Positions 50,486 through 59,519 of a stretch of 64,000 bases of DNA are shown one piece after another. Numbering within the stretch: the stretch's first letter is position 1; each line of letters starts with the position of its first letter. The stretch is from an uncultured Lachnospiraceae bacterium (GTDB lineage Bacteria; Bacillota; Clostridia; Lachnospirales; Lachnospiraceae), in NCBI GenBank assembly GCA_910577275.1, contig CAJTMW010000007.1, positions 1-64,000 of the forward strand. The letters run 5' to 3'. A program made the position numbers and the translations under genes. Below the pieces are notes generated by a model. It saw only the letters and a program-made list of their open reading frames with translations. It did not search any database and was not told the DNA's origin.

Positions 50486-50968
50486 CTAAAAATCCAATGT
50501 CAGTCTGACAACTGCAATATCCTTCCTGTTAAACACAGTCTTTTCCCCTTCACCTTCATTGGAAGACGGCGTTTCAATAGTGATGGTGTCCTCGTCAAAC
50601 GCCGTTAAAAAACCTGTAAATTCCCTGACGCCGCCTACCGGCTTAAAGGTCTTAATCTCCACCTCATCGCCAAGGCTCTTTTCAAGATGCTTATCCTTCT
50701 TAAGCTGTCTGCCAAGTCCCGGCGAGCTGACCTCAAGAATATAAGCGTCGTCTATAAAATCCTCTCTGTCAAGGGCATCGGAGAGGGCGCGGCTGACGTT
50801 TTCACAGTCGTCAATGGAAACTCCCTCCTCCTTATCGATATAGCACCGCAGATACTGCTCGCTCCCCTCCCGGACATATTCAATATCATAAATCTCCACA
50901 TGATTCGCCCCGGCTATGGGCGTTAAAAGCGCCTCGCATCTCTTCTCATAATCTTCTCTTTTTGACAT
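50486..50968 (-). CDS. rimP: Ribosome maturation factor RimP
   Basis: A 160-residue factor for 30S assembly. Family features are YDIEYVREGSEQYLRCYID (about residues 28-46), CENVSRALSDALD and LEVSSPGLGRQLK (about 81-93). It is the first gene of the rimP-nusA-ylxR-ylxQ-infB-rbfA-nrnA-truB-ribF operon. A promoter and a terminator-like hairpin lie between it and the CPBP gene. Confidence 0.95.
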   Translation of the reverse strand: MSKREDYEKRCEALLTPIAGANHVEIYDIEYVREGSEQYLRCYIDKEEGVSIDDCENVSRALSDALDREDFIDDAYILEVSSPGLGRQLKKDKHLEKSLGDEVEIKTFKPVGGVREFTGFLTAFDEDTITIETPSSNEGEGEKTVFNRKDIAVVRLTLDF

Positions 50969-50986
50969 CCGCTCACCTCTATCCCC

Positions 50987-51015
50987 AAAAAAGAGTGGAC
51001 CGCAAAGCCCACTCT
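50987..51015 (-). terminator. Terminator-like hairpin in the leader of the rimP-nusA operon
   Basis: On the minus strand AGAGTGG / CCACTCT (7 bp, 10-nt loop) is followed by TTTTTT, an intrinsic terminator shape. It lies after a promoter (-10 at 51045-51050) and only 18 nt before rimP. All transcripts from that promoter must pass it, so it could act as an attenuator; it could also merely end the CPBP gene transcript. Confidence 0.75.
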
Positions 51016-51044
51016 AAATTAACAAGTATCCATAATTCTTCTGT

Positions 51045-51073
51045 ATTGTAGCACTCCTTAAAGCGAATTGCAA
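51045..51073 (-). promoter_or_regulatory. Promoter upstream of the rimP leader hairpin
   Basis: On the minus strand TTGCAA (51068-51073) and TACAAT (51045-51050) are 17 nt apart. The expected start is near 51038, about 22 nt before the terminator-like hairpin and 70 nt before rimP. Confidence 0.65.
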
Positions 51074-51098
51074 TATGCTTTTAACATTTTCCCGCCAT

Positions 51099-52049
51099 TT
51101 AAGCCGGTTCTTTCTGATTTTCTTCCTTCCAGAGCCGGTAAAGCAGCGCAATCGCCAGCGCAATAAAGCCCGCTCCGCCAATCAGCCCCACACAGGAGGG
51201 CCCCAGAAACACGTTGTAAGGCTTTTCAAGGGAGGTAAAGTAAACCCCAAAAGCCGCCAGGCCGTTTAACACCCCGTGCCCGACAACCGCCGGAAGGCAG
51301 CTTTTTGTTTTTATCGTCACATAGGACAGAATAATCCCCATTACGATGCAGAAAATACACATGGATATGATTCCCGTCACCGGATAGCCCCGGTAGCCCA
51401 CGCCGTAATTATGCCCCATGACCGTAAGAGGCGCGTGCCAAAGCCCCCAGATAAGGCCGCCGAGCAGCAGCGCCGGAACCGTCTTAAACTGCTTTAACAG
51501 TCTGGGAAGCAGATAGCCCCGCCAGCCCCATTCCTCTCCCAGACAGGGAAGAAGGTTCAAAAGCGGCGCCATAACGACGCCCATCATAAGCTGATTTGTG
51601 ACGACTCTTTTCGCCTGCTGCGCGGTAACGGTATCCGCCGAAGCCCCCACGCTCTCCGCCTGAGCCTTTAAAAGCACCTGCACGTATCCCATTTCCGAAT
51701 CAAAATGGCCGGGAAAAATAATAAAGTAAAGCGCCGCCCCCAGAAAAATCAGCAGGACAAACCCCGGCCAGACCAACGCGTAATACTTTAGATTCCCCCT
51801 CAGGTTCAGGGAAATTCTAAGGTTCCCTATCAGTCTGTCCTTCGTAAGCAAAATGGTAAGGAGCGCCCCCGTTGCCGGGATAAACATCACGCTGCTTATG
51901 AGGGACTGGGCTGTGTAGGCGGCAGTCACATCCGTGCTCCCCGCCATGGGCATAATGACAAAGATTTCCACCGCATAGGTGAAAATAAAGGTAATCAGCA
52001 GATAAATAATTATCTGCCGGATATTGGCTTTCTTTTCGTCTGCATTCAT
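51099..52049 (-). CDS. CPBP family intramembrane metalloprotease
   Basis: A 316-residue membrane protein with about eight hydrophobic segments. The CPBP (Abi/CAAX) motifs are GEEWGWRGYLLPRL (Glu-Glu...Arg, about residues 165-178) and LIWGLWHAPLT (His, about 201-211), with a later conserved segment VVGHGVLNGLAAF. These proteases cleave membrane-near peptides; some protect against bacteriocins. The target is not known. It is not linked in function to the rimP operon that follows. Confidence 0.92.
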   Translation of the reverse strand: MNADEKKANIRQIIIYLLITFIFTYAVEIFVIMPMAGSTDVTAAYTAQSLISSVMFIPATGALLTILLTKDRLIGNLRISLNLRGNLKYYALVWPGFVLLIFLGAALYFIIFPGHFDSEMGYVQVLLKAQAESVGASADTVTAQQAKRVVTNQLMMGVVMAPLLNLLPCLGEEWGWRGYLLPRLLKQFKTVPALLLGGLIWGLWHAPLTVMGHNYGVGYRGYPVTGIISMCIFCIVMGIILSYVTIKTKSCLPAVVGHGVLNGLAAFGVYFTSLEKPYNVFLGPSCVGLIGGAGFIALAIALLYRLWKEENQKEPA

Positions 52050-52094
52050 ATTTCTTCTCCTGATTAATTCTTCCGGCGCCGGTCCGTTTCCGCT

Positions 52095-53438
52095 TTAAGA
52101 ATCCGCTTTGTCTCCGACGCCGTCAATTTCCAGCTCAAACTTCTGCTTGTCATGGACGCTGATTTCCCGTCCAAGCTGTATCTCGATGATTTTAAGCTCC
52201 GTGTCCGCCATTATGGTGTGACGGCTACCGGCTTTCATTTCCAGAACGTCGCCGGCCTCTACCCTGCGGCTCACCCCGTCAATCACGCACCGGCCTTTTC
52301 CTGAAATGATATTCCAGATTTCATCCCGCCTTAAATGGCTGTGGTAATTCATACTGTGCCCCGGCTTTAAGGTAACCTTGCTGGTCCGGCTTTCCCTTGT
52401 AACGTCCAGAACCAGAAAATCCCCCCAGGATTTCTCTGCAAACATCACCTGCTGGTCGATTTTATCCACAAAAGGCTTGATATAGCTGGACTGCTCCTTA
52501 TCGGAAACCAGAATCCCCTCCGGGCTTGCGGACACCACCATGTTTTTCAGCCCCATACACAGCACCGGGACGTCCAGCTCGTTAAGCACATGCACGTTCT
52601 CACAGGTCTCGTTTAAAATCGCCTCTCCCACGCAGGGCTCCTCCATGGCCTCGGATAAGGTGTTCCAGGTTCCAAGGTCCTTCCACTGTCCCTGAAAGCG
52701 CATCACGCAGATATCCGTCTCCTTCTCCACAACCGCATAGTCAAAGCTGATTTTATCCAGAGAATCATATCTGTCGAATAAAGTCTCATAATCCGCATAC
52801 CCGATAATCTGTTTTGCCTTTTCAAGCACATATTTCATCCGATAGGCAAACACGCCGCCGTTCCAGAGAGCTCCCTGGTCGATATACTCCTTTGCGGTTT
52901 CCGCGTCCGGCTTTTCGCGGAAGGTTTTCACCCCGCTCACCGTTTTCTTATCCGTGGGAAGGATATAACCATATTTTTCACTGGGATAGGTAGGCTCCAT
53001 TCCCATAAGCACCAGACTGGCAGCGCCTTCCCCTGCCAGAGCCGCCAGCTTTTTCAGCGCCTCAAAATAATCGATTTCCACATAGGGGTCCACAGGGCAG
53101 ACAATCACCGGTTCCTCCTGTGAAATCCCGCAAACGTCATGAAGATATGCCGTAGCCAGCACAATGGCCGGAAAGGTATCCCTGCGGCAGGGCTCCACGC
53201 AGACCAAAACCTCGTCCCCGAGCTGATTGTGGATAGAGGACGCCTGGGTTTTCGAGGTTGCAATCGTGACCGTCGCCCCTTCGTCCACCTCCCGTATCTG
53301 ATGGTACATCCGCTGTACCATGGATTCGTAACCGCCGTCCTTTGTCCTGAAAATTTTGATAAACTGCTTGGAGCGGATATCATTGGACAGCGGCCATAAC
53401 CGCTTTCCCGAGCCGCCCGACAATAAAATAATGTGCAT
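52095..53438 (-). CDS. manC: Mannose-1-phosphate guanylyltransferase (with cupin domain)
   Basis: A 447-residue enzyme. The N-terminal nucleotidyltransferase has LSGGSGKRLWPLSND (about residues 5-19) and the RSKQFIKIF segment. The C-terminal cupin (about 330-435) has GHSMNYHSHLRRDEIWNII, like the mannose-6-phosphate isomerase part of bifunctional ManC. It makes GDP-mannose for glycan synthesis. The start is the ATG at 53438, 7 nt after GGGAG; a longer frame to 53567 has no binding site and crosses the tRNA terminator. It lies 84 nt downstream of the tRNA-Trp terminator and 45 nt upstream of the CPBP gene. Confidence 0.9.
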   Translation of the reverse strand: MHIILLSGGSGKRLWPLSNDIRSKQFIKIFRTKDGGYESMVQRMYHQIREVDEGATVTIATSKTQASSIHNQLGDEVLVCVEPCRRDTFPAIVLATAYLHDVCGISQEEPVIVCPVDPYVEIDYFEALKKLAALAGEGAASLVLMGMEPTYPSEKYGYILPTDKKTVSGVKTFREKPDAETAKEYIDQGALWNGGVFAYRMKYVLEKAKQIIGYADYETLFDRYDSLDKISFDYAVVEKETDICVMRFQGQWKDLGTWNTLSEAMEEPCVGEAILNETCENVHVLNELDVPVLCMGLKNMVVSASPEGILVSDKEQSSYIKPFVDKIDQQVMFAEKSWGDFLVLDVTRESRTSKVTLKPGHSMNYHSHLRRDEIWNIISGKGRCVIDGVSRRVEAGDVLEMKAGSRHTIMADTELKIIEIQLGREISVHDKQKFELEIDGVGDKADS

Positions 53439-53522
53439 CTGCATTCTCCCGTTATGATAATCAAGTAGATGAAAGTTTCCGCCGCCCGGGCATCCGTCGC
53501 TTCCTTCAGGTGCCCGCGTACA

Positions 53523-53570
53523 AAAGAAAAAGTGCCAAGAAAACCTGTACGTCAAGTTTCTCAACACTTT
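53523..53570 (-). terminator. Terminator after tRNA-Trp
   Basis: On the minus strand AAAGTGTTGAGAAAC can pair with GTTTTCTTGGCACTTT (two G-U pairs), followed by TTCTTTT. It lies just past the tRNA 3' end. Confidence 0.55.
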
Positions 53571-53577
53571 CTTCCAG

Positions 53578-53648
53578 CAGGGGCAGTAGGAATCGAACCC
53601 ACATCGACGGTTTTGGAGACCGCTGTTCTACCTTTGAACTATGCCCCT
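53578..53648 (-). tRNA. tRNA-Trp (anticodon CCA)
   Basis: A complete 71-nt cloverleaf. The acceptor stem AGGGGCA / TGCCCCT, D-arm GTTC..GAAC, anticodon loop CTCCAAA (anticodon CCA, reading UGG), T-arm with TTCGATT and discriminator G are all visible. CCA is not encoded; the bases after the discriminator are CTG. A near-perfect promoter lies 62 nt upstream and a terminator downstream. It lies between the LCP gene and manC. Confidence 0.96.
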
Positions 53649-53710
53649 ATCTCAGCGGTTTGAATCGCTGAATGGTATCAACTGCTTTGTGTTCATCAGC
53701 ACACTTCGGT

Positions 53711-53740
53711 ATTATAACTCACCAAAGCATCATCTGTCAA
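53711..53740 (-). promoter_or_regulatory. Strong promoter of tRNA-Trp
   Basis: On the minus strand TTGACA (53735-53740) and TATAAT (53711-53716) are both perfect and 18 nt apart. The start would be about 55 nt before the tRNA 5' end. Confidence 0.85.
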
Positions 53741-53759
53741 CAACTTGATTTATTTTTCT

Positions 53760-54842
53760 TTAATACATTAGATGGTCCTTGGTATCTTCTTCGATTATTT
53801 TGCTGAACTCCTTAATGTCCTTAGACGGCTCGTAGGCCTCCTCCTCGTAAAGAAGCTCATGAAGCTTTCTTACGTTTTCTTCCAGATTGACCGGCACCAC
53901 GCAGTTTCCCTTCGAACCGATAATTCCGCCGTTGCGCATTCCCTCAAAGGGAAAGCCGTCGCTTACCGTCACTTCATATTCGCCTATCATGCCAAGCACG
54001 GGTATGATATCCTGTACGTCCAGTGAGGTGCGGACGCTGGGAAGCACGCCGTAAACCGCTTCCGTGAGGGCTCCAATAGAGGATTTCTTTCCCTTTTCCA
54101 TCATGGCAACCAGCACGTCCCTCTGTCTCTGGGTCCGTCTGAAATCATCCCCGCCGCCGTAACGGATACGGCAGTACGCCGTGGCCTGCAGGCCGTTCAG
54201 GGTCTGTTTCCCCGCCTGGGTCACAGGGGTATATTCAATGTCCATCTCCTGCGCCATGGTGCTCTGGTAATTGTTTAAATGGGAAATCTCCGTTTCGGTT
54301 ACTTCCATTTCAATGCCTCCAAGAGCGTCCACAGCTTTCATCAGCCCTTCAAATCCCACGGTAATATAGTCTGTCAGAAACAAATCGGTATTCATGTTTA
54401 TCATGCCGATTGCCTGCTCCGGGCCGCCTAACGCATAAGCGGTATTGCACTTTTTATAAACGTCGTTCCCCAGATTTAAATAAGTATCCCTGTAGATAGA
54501 AACAAGGCGTATCTCGTGATTATCCATGTCGATGGAGCAAATCATAATCGTGTCGCTTCTGTTGCCCTTCCCCAGGCTCCCGTCTCTGGCGTCCACTCCG
54601 AAAAACGCCACGTTATATATTCCTGTGTACTTGCTTTCCTCCTTTGTCTGAGAAATTTCCACGATTTTTTCCTTCACCTCAGGATTAACCGCAATATTTT
54701 CTTCCTTGATAACATCCTTTTCCGCGCCGGTTTCACTGTCGGTGGCACGCAGCGTAATATACAAAAATCCCAGGGCCGCCACTAAAACCACAGCCTCTAA
54801 AATAAATAACGGAATGTGTTTTACCCACTTTTTCTTATCCAT
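53760..54842 (-). CDS. LCP (LytR-CpsA-Psr) family wall polymer transferase
   Basis: A 360-residue membrane protein with one N-terminal transmembrane helix (about residues 10-28) and an extracellular LCP domain. Family features are FFGVDARDGSLGKGNRSDTI (about 82-101), VSIYRDTYLN (about 117), and YCRIRYGGGDDFRRTQRQRD (about 221-240) with the arginines that bind the lipid diphosphate. LCP enzymes attach teichoic acids or capsule to peptidoglycan. The neighbour manC makes GDP-mannose, so the polymer could be a mannose-containing glycan (inference). Confidence 0.93.
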   Translation of the reverse strand: MDKKKWVKHIPLFILEAVVLVAALGFLYITLRATDSETGAEKDVIKEENIAVNPEVKEKIVEISQTKEESKYTGIYNVAFFGVDARDGSLGKGNRSDTIMICSIDMDNHEIRLVSIYRDTYLNLGNDVYKKCNTAYALGGPEQAIGMINMNTDLFLTDYITVGFEGLMKAVDALGGIEMEVTETEISHLNNYQSTMAQEMDIEYTPVTQAGKQTLNGLQATAYCRIRYGGGDDFRRTQRQRDVLVAMMEKGKKSSIGALTEAVYGVLPSVRTSLDVQDIIPVLGMIGEYEVTVSDGFPFEGMRNGGIIGSKGNCVVPVNLEENVRKLHELLYEEEAYEPSKDIKEFSKIIEEDTKDHLMY

Positions 54843-54996
54843 TCCTGACTCCTTTTGCAGCTTCCATGATAAAAACTCTGATATATCTTACCACAAACCG
54901 ACCAGTTTGAACACTATAATTTCATTTTTTTGTCAGTTTTGTAATATTTCTGTCATAATATCCCGGCGGCTGGCTTAAGAAATCTTTCCGGTACGG

Positions 54997-56382
54997 TCAG
55001 GAAAGTACTGCCACGGCCTCCGCCACGGTTTTTACCCCAATCACCTTGATTCCTGAAATCTCCTTCACGCTCTCAGCGCAGACGGAGGGTATGATACAGG
55101 TGGAAAATCCCAGCTTTTTTGCCTCCTGTACCCTGGCCTGAATCATGCTGATTCCGCGCACTTCCCCGCTGAGCCCCACCTCGCCCATGGCGATGAGCCT
55201 GCTGTCAATCACTTTGTTTTTAAAGCTGGAAACCACCGCGAGGGCAATGCCCAAATCGATGGCAGGCTCCATAATCCTGATTCCCCCCGCAATATTCACA
55301 TAGGCGTCGCAGTTGCCAAGGGAAAGCCCCAGCCTTTTTTCAAGCACGGCAATGAGGAGGTTGACTCTGTTAAAATCCGTCCCTATGGTCTGCCTTCTGG
55401 GAATCCCGAAGCTGGAATGGCTCACCAGCGCCTGAATTTCCACCAGCATGGGCCTTGTCCCCTCCATGGAGCACACCACAACAGAGCCGCTTGCCTCCTC
55501 GGGCTTGCCGCTTAACATAAACTCCGAGGGATTTAAAACCTCCTTAAGACCTGAGGATTCCATTTCAAAAACGCCAATCTCGTTGGTGGAGCCGAACCGG
55601 TTCTTTACACCCCGCAGAATCCGATAGGAGGCATGCCTGTCCCCTTCAAAATAAAGCACCGTGTCAACCATATGCTCCAGCACCCTTGGTCCCGCCACCG
55701 TGCCTTCCTTTGTCACATGACCCACGATGAAAACGGCGATATTAAGCCCCTTTGCAAGCTGCAAAAGGACGCCTGTGGCCTCCCGCACCTGAGACACGCT
55801 GCCCGGTGCGGAGGAAACGTCCTCGTGGAACATGGTCTGGATGGAATCGATTACCACAACGTCAGGCTGCGAATGCCTGATGGTTTCTTCTATGAGGCCA
55901 AGCCCGTTTTCACACAAAAGCTTTAAATTTCCGTTAAATTCTCCCACACGGTTTGCATGGATTTTTATCTGCTTTAAGGATTCCTCTCCCGAGACATAGA
56001 GAACCTCCCGCCCGTCAAAGGCCAGATTCCTGCATACCTGCAAAAGAAGGGTGGACTTGCCAATCCCCGGGTCTCCGCCCACCAGGGTAAGGGAGCCTCG
56101 CACCAGCCCGCCTCCAAGCACCCTGTCAAGCTCCTGCATCCGGGTGGTCATCCTGTCTTCCTCTTCCAGGGAAATCTCGGAAAGCGCTGCCGGAGCCGGC
56201 CTCTCCCTTCCCGCCGATTTTCTGTTTTTGTCATAAACTCCCGCCATACGGCCGCCTGTAACCGCCGTCTCTTCCACAAATGTATTCCACTGTCTGCATC
56301 CCGGACATTGTCCCATCCATTTTGAAGATTCGTAGCCGCAGCTTTGACAGAAGAATATAGTTGTATTCTTTCCTTTTGCCAT
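54997..56382 (-). CDS. radA: DNA repair protein RadA
   Basis: A 461-residue RecA-like branch migration ATPase. An N-terminal zinc finger has Cys12, 15, 26 and 29 (CQSC...CPGC). The Walker A GGDPGIGKSTLLLQV (about residue 97) and the RadA motif KNRFGSTNEIGVFEM (about 255) are present, and the C-terminal Lon-protease-like domain has LSGEVRGISMIQARVQEAKK. It follows clpC and the small orphan gene, a position found in related genomes. Confidence 0.97.
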   Translation of the reverse strand: MAKGKNTTIFFCQSCGYESSKWMGQCPGCRQWNTFVEETAVTGGRMAGVYDKNRKSAGRERPAPAALSEISLEEEDRMTTRMQELDRVLGGGLVRGSLTLVGGDPGIGKSTLLLQVCRNLAFDGREVLYVSGEESLKQIKIHANRVGEFNGNLKLLCENGLGLIEETIRHSQPDVVVIDSIQTMFHEDVSSAPGSVSQVREATGVLLQLAKGLNIAVFIVGHVTKEGTVAGPRVLEHMVDTVLYFEGDRHASYRILRGVKNRFGSTNEIGVFEMESSGLKEVLNPSEFMLSGKPEEASGSVVVCSMEGTRPMLVEIQALVSHSSFGIPRRQTIGTDFNRVNLLIAVLEKRLGLSLGNCDAYVNIAGGIRIMEPAIDLGIALAVVSSFKNKVIDSRLIAMGEVGLSGEVRGISMIQARVQEAKKLGFSTCIIPSVCAESVKEISGIKVIGVKTVAEAVAVLS

Positions 56383-56430
56383 AAAAAATACTCTCCGTTT
56401 AAACAGGGAAGATTTTCTTTCCCTTCCTGT

Positions 56431-56474
56431 AAAACAAAAGCCGCTGCAAAACCGTTTATCATTTTGCAGCAGCC
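56431..56474 (-). terminator. Intrinsic terminator after the 136-residue gene
   Basis: On the minus strand GCTGCAAAA / TTTTGCAGC (9 bp, 10-nt loop) is flanked by GGC/GGC and followed by TTTTGTTTT. It lies 25 nt beyond the stop of the small gene and separates it from radA. Confidence 0.8.
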
Positions 56475-56499
56475 TCCGTTTTGTTGTCCTTATTTTTCT

Positions 56500-56910
56500 T
56501 TATTTTTTTATTGTCACATCAGCTTTCCCTGTTTCGGAAAACTCCACGCTTAAATTCAGCTTACCGCCCAAATTGGTCTTCATTTTGCCGATGCTCTTGC
56601 CATCCACAAAAACCTCGTACTCCGTGTCTTCATTGAGTCCTAAGGTAAGCTGCGCATCCTCGCTGCCTTCCACGGTAAATTTCACCTCGTCCGCCGTCTC
56701 CGAAAAATGGGAAACGCTGGTTCCCGGCACCGACTCATAGGCGAACATTCCGTTTTTTTCCAGCTTTGTCATGGTTTTATAGGTTTTCACCTTATATAAA
56801 TCCCCGCAATGCTCAAAGTCTTCCAGCTTGGCCTTTCCCTCCAGCATATGGTTGCCAAAACTGATAGTTCCGTCTGCTTCTGACCGTAATAATTCCTCTA
56901 CAACTGCCAT
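56500..56910 (-). CDS. Small conserved protein of unknown function (beta-rich)
   Basis: A 136-residue cytosolic protein, with no signal or membrane segment. The N-terminus has LRSEADGTISFGNHMLEGKA and the middle GDLYKVKTYKTMTKLEKNGM; the C-terminus has NEDTEYEVFVDGKSIGKMKT followed by NLGGKLNLSVEFSE. Alternating hydrophobic residues suggest mostly beta strands. From memory similar proteins in Lachnospiraceae are often labelled 'endosialidase', with no catalytic basis I can see. It lies between clpC and radA and has its own terminator; a stress-linked role is only a guess. Confidence 0.75.
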   Translation of the reverse strand: MAVVEELLRSEADGTISFGNHMLEGKAKLEDFEHCGDLYKVKTYKTMTKLEKNGMFAYESVPGTSVSHFSETADEVKFTVEGSEDAQLTLGLNEDTEYEVFVDGKSIGKMKTNLGGKLNLSVEFSETGKADVTIKK

Positions 56911-57055
56911 TTTCTTATGTCCTCCTGCTATCCCCTTATGTTAATCAGGTTAATGTCAGTATAATATATTTTTGCGCCGATATCCACCGGAAAATTCTAA
57001 AATTTTTGTGTTTTTGGAGCGCCTCGTAAAAGCGCCGCCTCCGACCGGCATCCGC

Positions 57056-59518
57056 TTATCCGGTACGCTTATCCTCCGCCGTCTGGAAAACCACCTGCCC
57101 TTTTCGAAAGCCTGCCGTCACGGTATCTCCCGCCTTTACCCGGCCTGAGAGTATCTCTTCGGCGAGCTTATCCTCCACCACGTTCTGGAGGGCGCGCTTT
57201 AAGGGTCTGGCTCCCATCTTGTCGTCGGAATACTTTGTCAGAATGTGTTCCTTTAAGGCGCTGCTCACCGAGAGCTTAATCTGCATCTGCTCCCTGCACC
57301 TCTTTGCAAGATTGCTGCCGAGAAGATTGATAATCTCGTGCATCTCCTTTTTGTCAAGAGGCTGGAATACCATAATCTCGTCAATCCGGTTGATGAACTC
57401 CGGCTTGAAAAGCTTTTTGACCTCCTCCATCACTCCGGCCTTCATTTTTTCATAATCCTGTTCCTTAGAGGTTTCCATGGAAAACCCGAGGTTTTTCGGC
57501 GCCACAATTCTCTGTGCCCCGGCATTGGAGGTCATGATTAATATGGTGTTCTTAAAGCTCACCTTACGCCCCTTTGAGTCCGTGATATGGCCATCGTCAA
57601 GCACCTGCAAAAGCACGTTGAACACATCGGGATGGGCCTTCTCGATTTCATCAAAGAGCACCACGGAGTAAGGGTTTTTCCTTATCTTCTCGCTGAGCTG
57701 TCCGCCCTCCTCAAAGCCCACATAGCCCGGAGGCGAGCCAATCATCTTTGATACGGAATGTCCCTCCATGTACTCTGACATGTCCACCCTGATTAGCGCG
57801 CTTTCCGTTCCGAACATGGCCTCCGCAAGGGCCTTTGAGAGCTCTGTTTTTCCTACGCCGGTAGGACCTAAAAACAGGAACGAGCCGATGGGTCTCCCCG
57901 GGTCCTGCAGACCCACTCTGCCTCTCCTTATGGCTCTGGAAACGGCGCTTACCGCCGCGCTCTGGCCGATTACCCGCCTGTGAAGCACGTTTTCCAGCCG
58001 GAGCAGCCGCTCGCTTTCCTTTTCCGTTAGCTTTTTCACCGGCACCTTTGTCCAGGAGGAAACCACCTCGGCAATTTCGTTTTCGCTTACCACAAGGCTG
58101 CTCTCCGTCTGCTGCCTGCGCTTGCGTTCCCTTGCCCTCTCATAATTTCTGATGAGCTTTTCCTGTTCCTTACGAACCTCGCCGGCCTTTTCAAACTCCT
58201 GCCCTTTCAGGCACTCCTCCACCTGTACGTCCATATCCTGAATCCGAAGAAGCATTTCCTTTAAATTTTCCGGCGTCCGGGTGTTGTTCAGCCGGACCGC
58301 CGCTGCCGCCTCGTCAATCAAATCAATGGCCTTGTCGGGAAGGTTCCTGTCGTTAATATAGCGCTCCGAAAGCTGAACAGCCGCCGTAATGGCGCCCTCC
58401 GTAATGGTGACTCTGTGATGCTCCTCATATCTGGGAGCCACCCCCTTTAAGATTTCCACCGCCTCCTCTATGGTGGGCTCCTCCACGTAAACCGACTGGA
58501 ACCGCCTCTCCAGGGCGGCGTCCTTCTCCACATATTTGTGATATTCCGCCACGGTGGTTGCGCCAATCATCTGCAGCTCCCCTCTTGCAAGGGAGGGCTT
58601 TAGGATATTGGAAGCGTCAATTGCGCCTTCCGCTCCGCCCGCGCCGATAATCGTATGCATCTCGTCCAGGAAAAGGATGACGTTGCCGTCCTCCTCCACC
58701 TCCCGGATAACCTTCTTGATTCTCTCCTCAAACTCGCCTCTGTATTTGGAGCCGGCCACCATCCCCGACAAATCCAGGGTAAGCAGTCTTTTGTTCTGTA
58801 CGGTAAAGGGCACCTCTCCCGCCACAATGCGCAGGGCAAGCCCTTCCACCACCGCCGTCTTTCCCACCCCCGGCTCCCCGATAAGGCAGGGATTGTTTTT
58901 GGTACGGCGGCTTAATATTTCGATAACCCTCCTGATTTCCCTCTCTCTGCCAATCACAGGGTCAAGGGCGCCGGCGGCGGCCAACGCCGTCAAATCCCGG
59001 CTGTACTGCTCCAAGGCGGAGCCTGCCCGGCCCCTCCTTGCCTGCTTTCTCCCTAAATCCTCTTTATATAAATTGCCGTCCTCACCCATGGAAATTAAAG
59101 TGTCCGCATACAGCTTCTGCACGGAAATCCCAAGGGTATTGAGCAGCCGCACGGCCACGTTTTCCCCCTCTTTGAGTATTGCAAGAAGAATATGCTCCGT
59201 GCCGGTAGCGTTCGCCCCGAAACGGTCCGCCTGCCTGTGCGCCTCCTCGAGGACAAATTTTGCCCGCGGGGAATATCCCTGCCGTTCCTTAAGCATGGCC
59301 GCGCCCTCCGGCATGATAAGCTCCCGTATCATTTCCACGATTTTTTCTTCATCTGCGCCGTTTCCTTTCAGAACCCTGGCCGCCACCCCCTCCTTCTCCC
59401 GAAGCAGGCCCACCAGAATATGTTCCGTACCCACGTACCCGGCACTCATTCTGGACGCCATTTTCTCCGCAAGGGACAGCGCCGCTTTTGCCCTGTCCGT
59501 AAAACCACCTGACTGCAT
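57056..59518 (-). CDS. clpC: ATP-dependent Clp protease ATPase subunit ClpC
   Basis: An 820-residue HSP100 unfoldase that feeds ClpP. Two Clp_N repeats (1-145) are followed by AAA1 with GEPGVGKTAVVEG (about residues 216-228), a middle region with a UVR-like motif (LKGQEFEKAGEVRKEQEKL) and AAA2 with GPTGVGKTELSKA (about 550). The start is the ATG at 59518 with a strong GGAGGAG site, 1 nt after the GntR stop codon. Bacillus clpC follows ctsR-mcsA-mcsB; here a GntR-type regulator takes their place and no CtsR operator is visible. Confidence 0.96.
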   Translation of the reverse strand: MQSGGFTDRAKAALSLAEKMASRMSAGYVGTEHILVGLLREKEGVAARVLKGNGADEEKIVEMIRELIMPEGAAMLKERQGYSPRAKFVLEEAHRQADRFGANATGTEHILLAILKEGENVAVRLLNTLGISVQKLYADTLISMGEDGNLYKEDLGRKQARRGRAGSALEQYSRDLTALAAAGALDPVIGREREIRRVIEILSRRTKNNPCLIGEPGVGKTAVVEGLALRIVAGEVPFTVQNKRLLTLDLSGMVAGSKYRGEFEERIKKVIREVEEDGNVILFLDEMHTIIGAGGAEGAIDASNILKPSLARGELQMIGATTVAEYHKYVEKDAALERRFQSVYVEEPTIEEAVEILKGVAPRYEEHHRVTITEGAITAAVQLSERYINDRNLPDKAIDLIDEAAAAVRLNNTRTPENLKEMLLRIQDMDVQVEECLKGQEFEKAGEVRKEQEKLIRNYERARERKRRQQTESSLVVSENEIAEVVSSWTKVPVKKLTEKESERLLRLENVLHRRVIGQSAAVSAVSRAIRRGRVGLQDPGRPIGSFLFLGPTGVGKTELSKALAEAMFGTESALIRVDMSEYMEGHSVSKMIGSPPGYVGFEEGGQLSEKIRKNPYSVVLFDEIEKAHPDVFNVLLQVLDDGHITDSKGRKVSFKNTILIMTSNAGAQRIVAPKNLGFSMETSKEQDYEKMKAGVMEEVKKLFKPEFINRIDEIMVFQPLDKKEMHEIINLLGSNLAKRCREQMQIKLSVSSALKEHILTKYSDDKMGARPLKRALQNVVEDKLAEEILSGRVKAGDTVTAGFRKGQVVFQTAEDKRTG

Positions 59519-59519
59519 A

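Noticed and set aside
53439..53567. Longer form of manC
   Set aside because: The extension reads through the tRNA-Trp terminator, has no ribosome binding site and no family similarity.
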